A DNA stretch of 20,888 nt from JBBSEZ01 sp038239195 (GTDB lineage: Bacteria > Planctomycetota > Planctomycetia > Gemmatales > Gemmataceae): assembly GCA_038239195.1 (NCBI GenBank), contig JBBSEZ010000144.1:1-20888 (forward strand), given 5' to 3'. The notes under the pieces were generated by a model. The model did no database searches, had not been told where the DNA came from, and was given only the letters and a program-made list of their open reading frames with translations. Position numbers and translations under genes: made by a program. Shown here piece after piece: positions 14,888 to 20,888 of this stretch (positions are counted from its first letter, which is position 1; each line of letters opens with the position of its first letter).

Positions 14888-17245
14888 TCAAGGAGGCCCG
14901 AGGTCGAGCCTCGCGCCACCGAAGTCGATCGTGTTGGCGGCGAGCGGGCTGCCGTGCTTCTGCCGGACTTGGCTGCCGGTGCCCGTGAAGGAACAGTTGC
15001 GGAAAGCAAAGTAGCGGTTGGTGGGGAAGGCGGTTTTGAAGGCCTCGTTGAAGTCGAAGTAGACCCCGGCCCCGCCCGGCGGCGTGGCGAAGCGGACCTG
15101 AGAGAAGGTGACAGGGTGGTCCTTGTCGCCCTCGCAGTTGTAGACGCGAACGCCAACCTTCTTGTAGTCGCGGAGCTCGACGTTCTCGAACTTTGTCCGC
15201 GGGCACTTTCCGTAGAGGATGACGAGCGTCTCGGTCCGCTTCTCGCCGGACAGCACGACGTTCTTGAGCAACAGCCCCTCGGTGCTGTTGATGCTGAGCA
15301 GCCAGTCGGGCCCCGCGCTGAGGGGGGCACGCCAGACGATCAGCTTGCCTTCCTCGCCCTCGATGGTGAGGTTCTTGATGTTCTGCAAGTGGATGTTGGC
15401 CTCTTCGACGTCCCCGGTGAGGAGGATTCGATCTCCCGACTTCGCTTTGGCCACAGCCTGCCGAAGGGTCTTCTGGCCGGGGCCGACGCGGATCGGCTCC
15501 CGAGCGGTGCCATCCGGCTTGGGCTTCCCCGAAAAAGCGTAGGCGAGGACAACGATCAGCAACACCAGCGAACAAACGCCGACGGACACTCCGCCGATGA
15601 CCCACCACAAGACCTTCTTGTTCTGCGCGGGGGCGAGGCGGCGACCCGAGGCCAGGCCCTTGCCCGAAGAGCTATCGGAGCGCTTGCGGCGCGAGGAAAC
15701 CGGCTCCGCGATGACCGGCTCGTCCTCGTCTTCCGCTTGCAGGCCCTCCCAGGCCGGGCTTTCGCTCTCGGCGGGGGCGGGCCTGGCGCGGGCCGGGGCG
15801 CTGGCGCTGGCGGCGGGGACGGCGATAACCGGAGAACTGGCCGGGCGAGGGGCGCCGTTGACCGGCGCGGGGCGAGCCGGTGCGCTCGGGGTGGGGGCGC
15901 GGGGGGCAGGGCTTTGAACGGGAGCGCGAGGCTCTCGGAGAGGACCTGTCGCTCCCGCTCCGCCCAGGGTCGAAGGTGCCGAGGGGGCCGTTGCGGTCGC
16001 CGCGGCCGGCACGCCGCCTCCAGCGGCGGGGCTGGGCGAGACGGGTTGATTGAGTGAGGGCCCCGGGCCGGTGGCGCCGACCTGCCAGACCTTGCGCGGG
16101 GACGGCGACAGGTCGGAGGAGGTCCGTCCCCCTGGCGCCATGCTCGCCTCGCCGGACGAGCGAGCGGCCAGGCTGAACTGGGGCATCTCGCTCTCGGGCG
16201 GAGGCGGGATCGGCACCTGCGTGAACGGAATCAGGGCATCGGCGACGGCCTGCGGGCTCTGGTAGCGTTGGTCGGCGGCCTTCGCCATCATCTTGTCGAG
16301 GATGGCGGCCATCCCCTCGGGCACTTCGGGCCGAATGCTGCGGACCGGCTTGGGCTGGCGCGTCTGATGCCAGATCAGTTTCTGAGCCACCGTTCCCTCG
16401 GCGAACGGCGTCCGGCCCGTCAGGCAAAAATAGAACGTCGCGCCCAGGCTGTAGATGTCGGCCCGGATGTCCACCCCGTGACTGTCGAGCGCTTGCTCGG
16501 GGGCCAGGTAGTCGGCCGTCCCCAGAACGTTCTCGTCGTGCTTCCGGGTGAGGTCGTCGGTCTCATCGTGGAAGAAGCGCGCCAGGCCCATGTCGAGGAC
16601 CTTCACGATCCCATTGCGATCGACGAGGATGTTGCCCGGCTTGACGTCGCGATGCACCAACCCCGCCGTCTCGTGGGCGTGTTGCAGGCCGAGCGCCGCC
16701 TGGCGGATGTAATGAGCGGCGCGCAGAACTTCCATCGGCCCGGTGCGCTTGAGGATCTCCTGCAAGCTCGCTCCATCGACGTGCTCCATGACGAGGAAAT
16801 GGAGCTTGTCGTCCTGATCGATGTCGTAGGCGCGGACGATGTTGGGGTGGTCGAGGGCGGCGACGGCGCGAGCCTCGCGGTAAAAGCGCTCGAGCGAGGA
16901 GGTGTCCTCGGCCTTGGTGGCAGGCAAGACCTTCACGGCAACCCGGCGGCGCATCAGCATGTGCTCGCAGAGATAGACGCTGCCCATCCCGCCGGCGCCG
17001 AGGCGCTCGAGGACCTTGTATTTGCCGATGGTGAACCGGCGCCACTTGCCCTGGAGGAACTGCTCGGCCTGGAAGTGCGTCAAGACACCGTCGCGCACCA
17101 GTTGCGTGGCCATGCGCACGGGGTCGGGGGGAAGTTGCCCCGCGGCGCGCATGCGCTCGACGTGGCCGCTCAGGCGCTTCTCATCGACAACGCCACTCTT
17201 GCGCACCAGATCGAGAAACTCTTCGATGGTTGTTGGCGACGGCAT
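14888..17245 (-). CDS. Membrane Ser/Thr protein kinase (PknB type) with extracytoplasmic beta-helix-like domain
   Basis: Predicted 785 aa. An N-terminal helical region (1-70) precedes the kinase domain (about 74-342): glycine loop GAGGMG (83-88), Lys105 (VAVKVL), Glu124, HRDVKPGN (198-205) with catalytic Asp200, DMG in place of DFG at 218-220, and APE (248-250). A Pro/Ala/Ser-rich linker runs from about 343 to 540. One transmembrane helix spans about 544-571. The outside part (585-785) has short recurring strands (ILLTGDVEEANIHLQNIKNL, LLLKNVVLSG, TKFENVELRDY, VTFSQVRF, YFAFRNCSFTG) typical of a right-handed beta-helix. It would sense something outside and phosphorylate cytoplasmic proteins. 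The domain order is seen in planctomycete kinases. The next two - strand genes follow at 46 bp and as an overlap. Confidence 0.93.
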   Translation of the reverse strand: MPSPTTIEEFLDLVRKSGVVDEKRLSGHVERMRAAGQLPPDPVRMATQLVRDGVLTHFQAEQFLQGKWRRFTIGKYKVLERLGAGGMGSVYLCEHMLMRRRVAVKVLPATKAEDTSSLERFYREARAVAALDHPNIVRAYDIDQDDKLHFLVMEHVDGASLQEILKRTGPMEVLRAAHYIRQAALGLQHAHETAGLVHRDVKPGNILVDRNGIVKVLDMGLARFFHDETDDLTRKHDENVLGTADYLAPEQALDSHGVDIRADIYSLGATFYFCLTGRTPFAEGTVAQKLIWHQTRQPKPVRSIRPEVPEGMAAILDKMMAKAADQRYQSPQAVADALIPFTQVPIPPPPESEMPQFSLAARSSGEASMAPGGRTSSDLSPSPRKVWQVGATGPGPSLNQPVSPSPAAGGGVPAAATATAPSAPSTLGGAGATGPLREPRAPVQSPAPRAPTPSAPARPAPVNGAPRPASSPVIAVPAASASAPARARPAPAESESPAWEGLQAEDEDEPVIAEPVSSRRKRSDSSSGKGLASGRRLAPAQNKKVLWWVIGGVSVGVCSLVLLIVVLAYAFSGKPKPDGTAREPIRVGPGQKTLRQAVAKAKSGDRILLTGDVEEANIHLQNIKNLTIEGEEGKLIVWRAPLSAGPDWLLSINSTEGLLLKNVVLSGEKRTETLVILYGKCPRTKFENVELRDYKKVGVRVYNCEGDKDHPVTFSQVRFATPPGGAGVYFDFNEAFKTAFPTNRYFAFRNCSFTGTGSQVRQKHGSPLAANTIDFGGARLDLGPP

Positions 17246-17292
17246 CGGCCTACCTTCCGGAAACGCACTTCCGCCTTGCGCCGCGACAGGTG

Positions 17293-17321
17293 CTTATAGC
17301 ATAGCAACTCTAGTACGTGGA
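17293..17321 (-). promoter_or_regulatory. Possible promoter of the Ser/Thr kinase gene
   Basis: On the - strand TCCACG (17321-17316) and TATAAG (17298-17293) are 17 nt apart. The -10 box is good (five of six), the -35 poor. The region 17246-17606 holds no gene: it contains this site, the repeat at 17507 and the next gene's possible promoter. Confidence 0.3.
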
Positions 17322-17506
17322 CGGAAGGGAGAGGACCTTCCGGCGTCGCAGTCATTTCCGGCGCCGCAGGGACAATCGGCCAAGTCAACGCAAAGCGCCC
17401 TCTTCGGAAGAGTTTGCCAGCCGACGAGCGAACAATCAAGAACTATCTCCTTTTTTCCAGCAACTTCTGGGAAGGCAGGACGCGATTGTGCCGGGACGCC
17501 AGCGGC

Positions 17507-17559
17507 ACGCCAAGCCGCCAGCGGCGAACCGGCGGGGCCCGCCGCTGGCGGCTTGGCGT
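17507..17559. repeat. REP-like palindromic repeat, copy 2
   Basis: A perfect inverted repeat with 19-nt arms (17507-17525 and 17541-17559) and a 15-nt loop. The 3' arm, GCCGCTGGCGGCTTGGCGT, differs from that of copy 1 at 11852-11870 by one base. Here it lies 47 bp upstream of a gene start, so it is not acting as a terminator for a + strand gene. CCGGGACGCC at 17491-17500 is also complementary to the sequence flanking the 3' arm. Confidence 0.8.
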
Positions 17560-17571
17560 CCCGGCCCCTGC

Positions 17572-17600
17572 TTGCGACTAGAAGCTGCGCGAGGTAGCAT
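17572..17600 (+). promoter_or_regulatory. Possible promoter giving a near-leaderless transcript
   Basis: TTGCGA (17572-17577) and TAGCAT (17595-17600) are 17 nt apart, four of six matches in each. The ATG at 17607 begins where transcription would start, so the mRNA would be leaderless. Chance similarity cannot be excluded. Confidence 0.25.
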
Positions 17601-17606
17601 GGAACC

Positions 17607-18425
17607 ATGAAGACGTGCATCAGCCAGGCAACCACGCTCACGAACTCGTTCGAGCAGGACGTTCGGGCCTACGCCGACGCGGGTTGCCCGGCGATGGAGG
17701 TCTGGCTCACCAAGTTGGAGACGCACCTCGAAACGCACTCTCTGGGCGACACGCGCAAGTTGCTCGAAGACCGCCCGATGGAACTGGCGGCGGCGTCCTA
17801 CCAGGGCGGGCTGCTCCTCTCGCAAGGCGAACAGCGCCGCGCGCACTACGACCACTTCAAGCGCCGGCTCGACCTGTGCCAGCGCTTCGCCGTCCCAACC
17901 CTCCTCGTCGCTGCCGACTTCGTCGAGAAGGTCGATGAGACCGCCCTCCAGAGGGCCGTCGTCTCGCTTCGCGAGGCGGCCCAGTGGGCGGCAGGCTTCA
18001 ACATTCGGCTGGCGCTGGAGTTTCGCGGCCGGGCGACGTTCTGCTCCAGTCTCGACACGGCGCTGGCGCTGGTGGCGGCGTGTGGAGAGCCCAACGTCGG
18101 CGTCGATCTCGACGTATTCCACTACTACACCGGCCCCAGCAAGTTCGACGATCTCGCGCTCCTGACGCCGGGCAACCTGGCCTTTGTGCAGCTGTCCGAC
18201 CTGGCGGGCGTGGCCCGCGAACTGGCCAGCGACGCCGACCGCGTCCTCCCCGGCGAAGGCGACTTCAACCTCGTGCCCATCCTGCGCCACCTGCACGCGA
18301 TCGGCTACGAGGGGTGGGTGTCGCTCGAGCTGCTCAACCCCACCCTCTGGAAGGTCAAAGGCCCCCAGGTCGCCGAACTGGGCCTTCAAGCTGTGCAGCG
18401 CCTGCTCGACGCGGCGACAGGATAA
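17607..18425 (+). CDS. Sugar phosphate isomerase/epimerase-like TIM-barrel protein
   Basis: Predicted 272 aa, the usual size for the AP-endonuclease-2/xylose-isomerase-like family. Features of the metal-binding barrel are visible at strand ends: LALEFRG (Glu138), NVGVDLDVFHYY (Asp167/Asp169, His172), FVQLSDLAG (194-201), LPGEGDFN (214-221) and WVSLELLNP (237-245, Glu241). The order Glu, Asp-xx-His, LSD, GEG, Glu is the usual metal and substrate set for IolE/hydroxypyruvate-isomerase-type enzymes. The substrate is unknown. The start has only a weak Shine-Dalgarno (GGAA very close). A hairpin with a broken T tract follows the stop. The next gene begins about 210 bp further on, so it is probably monocistronic. 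Confidence 0.88.
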   Translation: MKTCISQATTLTNSFEQDVRAYADAGCPAMEVWLTKLETHLETHSLGDTRKLLEDRPMELAAASYQGGLLLSQGEQRRAHYDHFKRRLDLCQRFAVPTLLVAADFVEKVDETALQRAVVSLREAAQWAAGFNIRLALEFRGRATFCSSLDTALALVAACGEPNVGVDLDVFHYYTGPSKFDDLALLTPGNLAFVQLSDLAGVARELASDADRVLPGEGDFNLVPILRHLHAIGYEGWVSLELLNPTLWKVKGPQVAELGLQAVQRLLDAATG

Positions 18426-18436
18426 TTCCGAACGTA

Positions 18437-18468
18437 CCGGCACTTCCGCGCAAGTGGCGGGTTTCTTT
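18437..18468 (+). terminator. Probable terminator of the isomerase-like gene
   Basis: CCGGCACTT (18437-18445) pairs with AAGTGGCGG (18452-18460) with one mismatch and a 6-nt loop, followed by GTTTCTTT. It begins 12 bp after the stop. The T tract is interrupted, so strength is uncertain. Confidence 0.45.
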
Positions 18469-18635
18469 CCATTAGTCCTTCGGAGCCGACATCCTCTCTG
18501 GACCTGTCGGGCCGAGGAGGCTACAAGAGCGCGAGCGGGGCCGGCGTGGAGGTCGCCGCGGAAGTGGAGCGAACGGAGCCAGCGAAGAACCGGAAGGGCG
18601 CTCATCGCGCCCCTGTGTGGGAGACAGGACCCAAA

Positions 18636-20015
18636 GTGACGGTTTGCAACAGCACGGTTCGGCGGGCGTCGCTGCCCGCCCTGGCAGAGACCGCTTCCGA
18701 AGGCATAGGGGCCATCGAAGAACAAGCGCGAGGCGGGCCGAGGCGAGCTTCCCATGCTGCCACGGTCCGCCGGCTGAGCGACCGACTGGTCCAGGCCCAG
18801 CGCCCCCTCCGCATCCTCGATGCGGTCCAGTGGGGCGACGAGGTCGAAAGAGGCTTCTTCGCGCGGGGCGCGCGCGAACTGCCCTGCGTGACGCAGAGTT
18901 CCTATCTGGCCCGCCCGCTATCGTTCGACCCCAATCACAAGCGCCAGGAACTGCTGGCCCTCGATCGCGACGTGCGCCGCTGCCTCGGCAAACAGGATGC
19001 GGCGGGGAAGATCCTCCTGCGCACCTGTGCCGAGTACCGCGCCGCGATCGCTCTGCTGGAGGCGCGCGGCACGCCTGCCTTCGGCGCGCTCTCGCGCGAG
19101 CTCTACGGCAGCGCCACCGACCGCCTGCTCGGCAGCGGGCCGACCCTGGCCGGGATGGCCAGGCAGGTCGCCTGCCTGCTCGGCCCGGCCAGCCCCCCCT
19201 GCCCTGCCGAGCTCCCCACGCTCAGCGCCGCGGATACAGTGGGCGCCCTGGCCGGGCGACTCGCCGACTACTTCGGCGGCCCGCACGCGGTGCGCGTGCG
19301 CCTCTCCGACGGCATCGTCGCCGACGCGGCGGCGGGCAGCGACTACATCAAGATACGCTCCGACGCGCGCTTCACCGTTCGCGAGGTTCGGCTGCTGGAG
19401 GTCCACGAGGGCTGGGCGCACCTGGGCACGACGCTCAACGGGCAGGCCCAGCCGGTGTGTACTTTCCTGAGCAAGGGCCCGCCCTCGGCCACGCCCACCC
19501 AGGAAGGCCTGGCTGTGTTGACCGAACTGCTGGCGTTCGCCTCCTGCCCCTCGCGCCTGCGCCGGCTCCTCAACCGCGTGGAAGGGGTGGCGCGAGCGGA
19601 GGCGGGGGCCACCTTCCTCGACGTGTTCCAGTTCTTCCGAGAGCAAGGCCTCGGCGAGCGCGAGAGCTACCAGCACACGATGCGCATCTTCCGGGGCTCG
19701 CTTCCCGAAGGCGCGGGCCCGTTCACCAAGGACCTTTGCTACGTCAAGGGGCTGGTGCTGGTCGGCAACTACCTCCGCCTGGCGCTGAGCCGGGGGCAAA
19801 CCTCCCTCATCCCCCTGCTCTTCTGTGGAAAGACCAACCTCGCCGACATGAAGGCGCTCGCCCACCTCGTCGAGGAAGGGCTGATCCTCCCGCCGCGCTA
19901 CCTCCCCCCGCCCTTCGCGGACCTGCAAGGCCTGAGCGCGTGGCTGGGCTGTGGCGGCTTGTTCGGGGCGCTCTGCTCGCGCCGGGTGGAGGGGGCGTTG
20001 AGCAAGTTGGTATGA
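18636..20015 (+). CDS. QEGLA-motif (DUF1704 / TIGR02421-type) metallopeptidase-like protein
   Basis: Predicted 459 aa. The conserved region starts near residue 43 (VRRLSDRLVQAQRPLRILDAVQW). The putative zinc site is HEGWAH at 257-262 (an HExxxH motif, where related proteins usually read HEIGTH), and the family-naming QEGLA is at 289-293. These fit the group annotated as flavohemoglobin expression-modulating QEGLA proteins, related to tyrosine-carboxypeptidase-like enzymes; the bacterial substrate is unknown. I chose the GTG at 18636 because AGGA lies 6-7 nt upstream; a GTG at 18546 would add 30 residues of low family likeness. A GGGCGC/GCGCCC hairpin (18596-18612) lies just before the start. 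A strong terminator follows the stop by 20 bp. There is no flavohemoglobin gene in the window. Confidence 0.88.
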   Translation: MTVCNSTVRRASLPALAETASEGIGAIEEQARGGPRRASHAATVRRLSDRLVQAQRPLRILDAVQWGDEVERGFFARGARELPCVTQSSYLARPLSFDPNHKRQELLALDRDVRRCLGKQDAAGKILLRTCAEYRAAIALLEARGTPAFGALSRELYGSATDRLLGSGPTLAGMARQVACLLGPASPPCPAELPTLSAADTVGALAGRLADYFGGPHAVRVRLSDGIVADAAAGSDYIKIRSDARFTVREVRLLEVHEGWAHLGTTLNGQAQPVCTFLSKGPPSATPTQEGLAVLTELLAFASCPSRLRRLLNRVEGVARAEAGATFLDVFQFFREQGLGERESYQHTMRIFRGSLPEGAGPFTKDLCYVKGLVLVGNYLRLALSRGQTSLIPLLFCGKTNLADMKALAHLVEEGLILPPRYLPPPFADLQGLSAWLGCGGLFGALCSRRVEGALSKLV

Positions 20016-20034
20016 GGCAGTGGCGAGAACGACG

Positions 20035-20068
20035 ATCGCCGGCGAACGTGGCTCGCCGGCGATTTTTT
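20035..20068 (+). terminator. Strong intrinsic terminator of the QEGLA gene
   Basis: ATCGCCGGCGA (20035-20045) and TCGCCGGCGAT (20053-20063) form a perfect 11-bp stem with a 7-nt loop, ending in six T (20063-20068). It starts 20 bp after the stop codon. Confidence 0.92.
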
Positions 20069-20070
20069 CG

Positions 20071-20215
20071 TTGGCCTGTCACAGTCGATGAGGCGGGAGG
20101 AACAAGAGGGTGAGGAGGGCAAGAGCCCCTCCAAAACATTGCAAGAAACCTCCCGCTGCCGCACGGGCTCGTTGCTCGTGCTCCCCGGGCCGCCCCCTGC
20201 GGCCCGGGGATTTTT
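20071..20215 (+). ncRNA. Candidate small structured RNA between two terminators
   Basis: GCGGGAGG (20093-20100) pairs perfectly with CCTCCCGC (20149-20156). Inside it, GGGC-AAGA-GCCC (20117-20128), extended by GGA/TCC across one bulged C, forms a second hairpin with A-rich flanks. A strong terminator at 20182-20215 follows. This nested layout resembles a small regulatory RNA or a riboswitch-like element, but no clear promoter is visible after 20068 and no + strand gene follows in the window. It may derive from read-through of the upstream gene. No known family was recognised. Confidence 0.35.
20182..20215 (+). terminator. Second strong intrinsic terminator
   Basis: A perfect 12-bp stem (20182-20193 with 20199-20210, TCCCCGGGCCGC and complement), 5-nt loop and five T (20211-20215). 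The T run is only on the + strand, so it stops + transcription 13 bp before the end of the convergent endonuclease V gene. Confidence 0.88.
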
Positions 20216-20228
20216 CGTTTTCCCCCGC

Positions 20229-20732
20229 TCACGCCTCGCGGCAGAGCTGGTCCACGCGACGGAGCAGCGTCGGAACGCGATGCGGCCCGTGCATTCCTTG
20301 AACGCGCCGCGCCGCTTCCGCCACTTCCACCCCCACCGCCGTCACGTAGAGCGGCTTCTGGCTGTCGCCCCGAACGACCTCCACTGCCCTGAGCGCGCTG
20401 GCAAAGCGCGTCTTGGCCACGCCGATCACGGGGACCGTTCGCCCGAGCGCTTCGTGCAGGTGGGCGCCGAGCCCCGGCGCTTGCTCGTCGCGCAGCCAGA
20501 CGTAGCCATCGACGACGACAGCCTCGAGCGGGCCGCGGTCGAGGACGGGGCGCAACACCGAGAGCAGGCACGGCAACTCGCGCTTGTAGAACAGGCCCGG
20601 CCGGTAAGGCGAAACCGTGTCGATGCGCACGGTCGAGCTCTCTGCGGGCGCCTCGTCCTCCCAGGCGCGAAACAGCATGCAGGCGGCGACGGCGCCCTCC
20701 TCGCGGTAATCGACGTCAACACAAGCAATCAT
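20229..20732 (-). CDS. nfi: Compact endonuclease V family protein
   Basis: Predicted 167 aa with the ATG at 20732, chosen because GGGAGG lies 5 nt upstream; an upstream ATG would add 10 unlikely residues. Numbered from this start, motifs in order are VDVDY (5-9, first catalytic Asp), SPYRPGLFYKRELP (41-54; PYRP matches the PYxP wedge and Glu52 the catalytic Glu), VVVDGYVWL (72-80, Asp75) and VIGVAKTRF (102-110). These are the signatures of endonuclease V, which cuts DNA or RNA next to deoxyinosine or inosine. It is shorter than the usual 220-250 aa, lacking about 30 N-terminal residues and a C-terminal part, and DGYV replaces the usual DGxG with His. Repair activity is likely but not certain. 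It is convergent with the two terminators on its 3' side. Confidence 0.85.
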   Translation of the reverse strand: MIACVDVDYREEGAVAACMLFRAWEDEAPAESSTVRIDTVSPYRPGLFYKRELPCLLSVLRPVLDRGPLEAVVVDGYVWLRDEQAPGLGAHLHEALGRTVPVIGVAKTRFASALRAVEVVRGDSQKPLYVTAVGVEVAEAARRVQGMHGPHRVPTLLRRVDQLCREA

Positions 20733-20888
20733 GCTGGCCTCCCGTGGCGGACACGCAGGCACGAGGAACGGTTCGGGCCGTGGGGGGGCGGCGACAAAAA
20801 GGCGGGAGTCGGATGGCGCCCCCCCCTGTTGGGGTTTGGGTGGGGCCCCCCCGCCCGCCCCCCCACAAAGCGCCGCCGCGGGGTTGAC
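20733..20888. other. Homopolymer-rich, low-complexity window end
   Basis: No gene is seen. From about 20787 there are repeated runs of seven or more G or C, including 20813-20821 and 20845-20867. On the - strand the G runs could form a G-quadruplex upstream of the endonuclease V gene. Such runs are also typical of sequencing or assembly error, so base accuracy here is doubtful. Confidence 0.6.

Noticed and set aside
20080..20160. Hammerhead-type ribozyme suggested by GTCGATGAGG followed by GAAAC
   Set aside because: The required CUGAUGA core is not matched and the helices do not join in the right order.

Overview
The window is GC-rich (clearly above 60 % by eye), densely coded on both strands, and most consistent with a planctomycete of the Gemmata type. 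This is inferred from gene content. The window has a Ser/Thr kinase with a long Pro/Ala linker, one transmembrane helix and an external repeat domain, a hopanoid cluster, a Uma2-family protein, a short RpoD-like sigma factor and palindromic intergenic repeats. No rRNA, tRNA, CRISPR array, phage gene or transposase was found.

Left part (1-3968). A Uma2/DUF820 protein is followed 31 bp later by an FAD/NAD(P)-dependent oxidoreductase on the + strand. Facing it on the - strand is a three-gene unit, read right to left: a DUF413 (MaoP-like)/coiled-coil protein, a small Cys-rich lipoprotein, and a three-helix membrane protein with a PH-like tail.

Hopanoid cluster (4094-8970, + strand). A TATAAT promoter precedes an HpnA-like sugar epimerase, squalene-hopene cyclase, the radical-SAM adenosylhopane synthase HpnH and an HpnG-like phosphorylase. 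The last two overlap as GTGA. Together they would cyclise squalene to hopene, add adenosine, and release adenine to start the extended side chain. The squalene-making genes are not here. A response-regulator diguanylate cyclase lies convergently and overlaps the end of the hpnG-like gene.

Centre (10022-12829). A 776-bp stretch without a convincing gene holds a near-consensus promoter, a possible structured RNA and two intrinsic-terminator-like hairpins in front of an RpoD-like sigma factor. Next is a class-I glutamine-amidotransferase-like protein whose catalytic Cys and His/Glu positions are all replaced, so it looks like a pseudoenzyme.

Right part (12830-20888). On the - strand a Ser/Thr kinase with an external beta-helix-like domain is followed by a deoxyhypusine-synthase-like protein and a PfkB sugar kinase that overlap as ATGA. 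On the + strand are a sugar-phosphate isomerase/epimerase-like TIM barrel and a QEGLA-motif (DUF1704) metallopeptidase-like protein ending in a strong terminator. A short structured intergenic segment with a second strong terminator follows, then a compact endonuclease V on the - strand. The last ~100 bp are homopolymer-rich.

Two copies of one palindromic repeat, each with 19-nt arms and a 15-nt loop, lie at 11818-11870 and 17507-17559. All functional calls come from reading motifs by eye; no database search was run.
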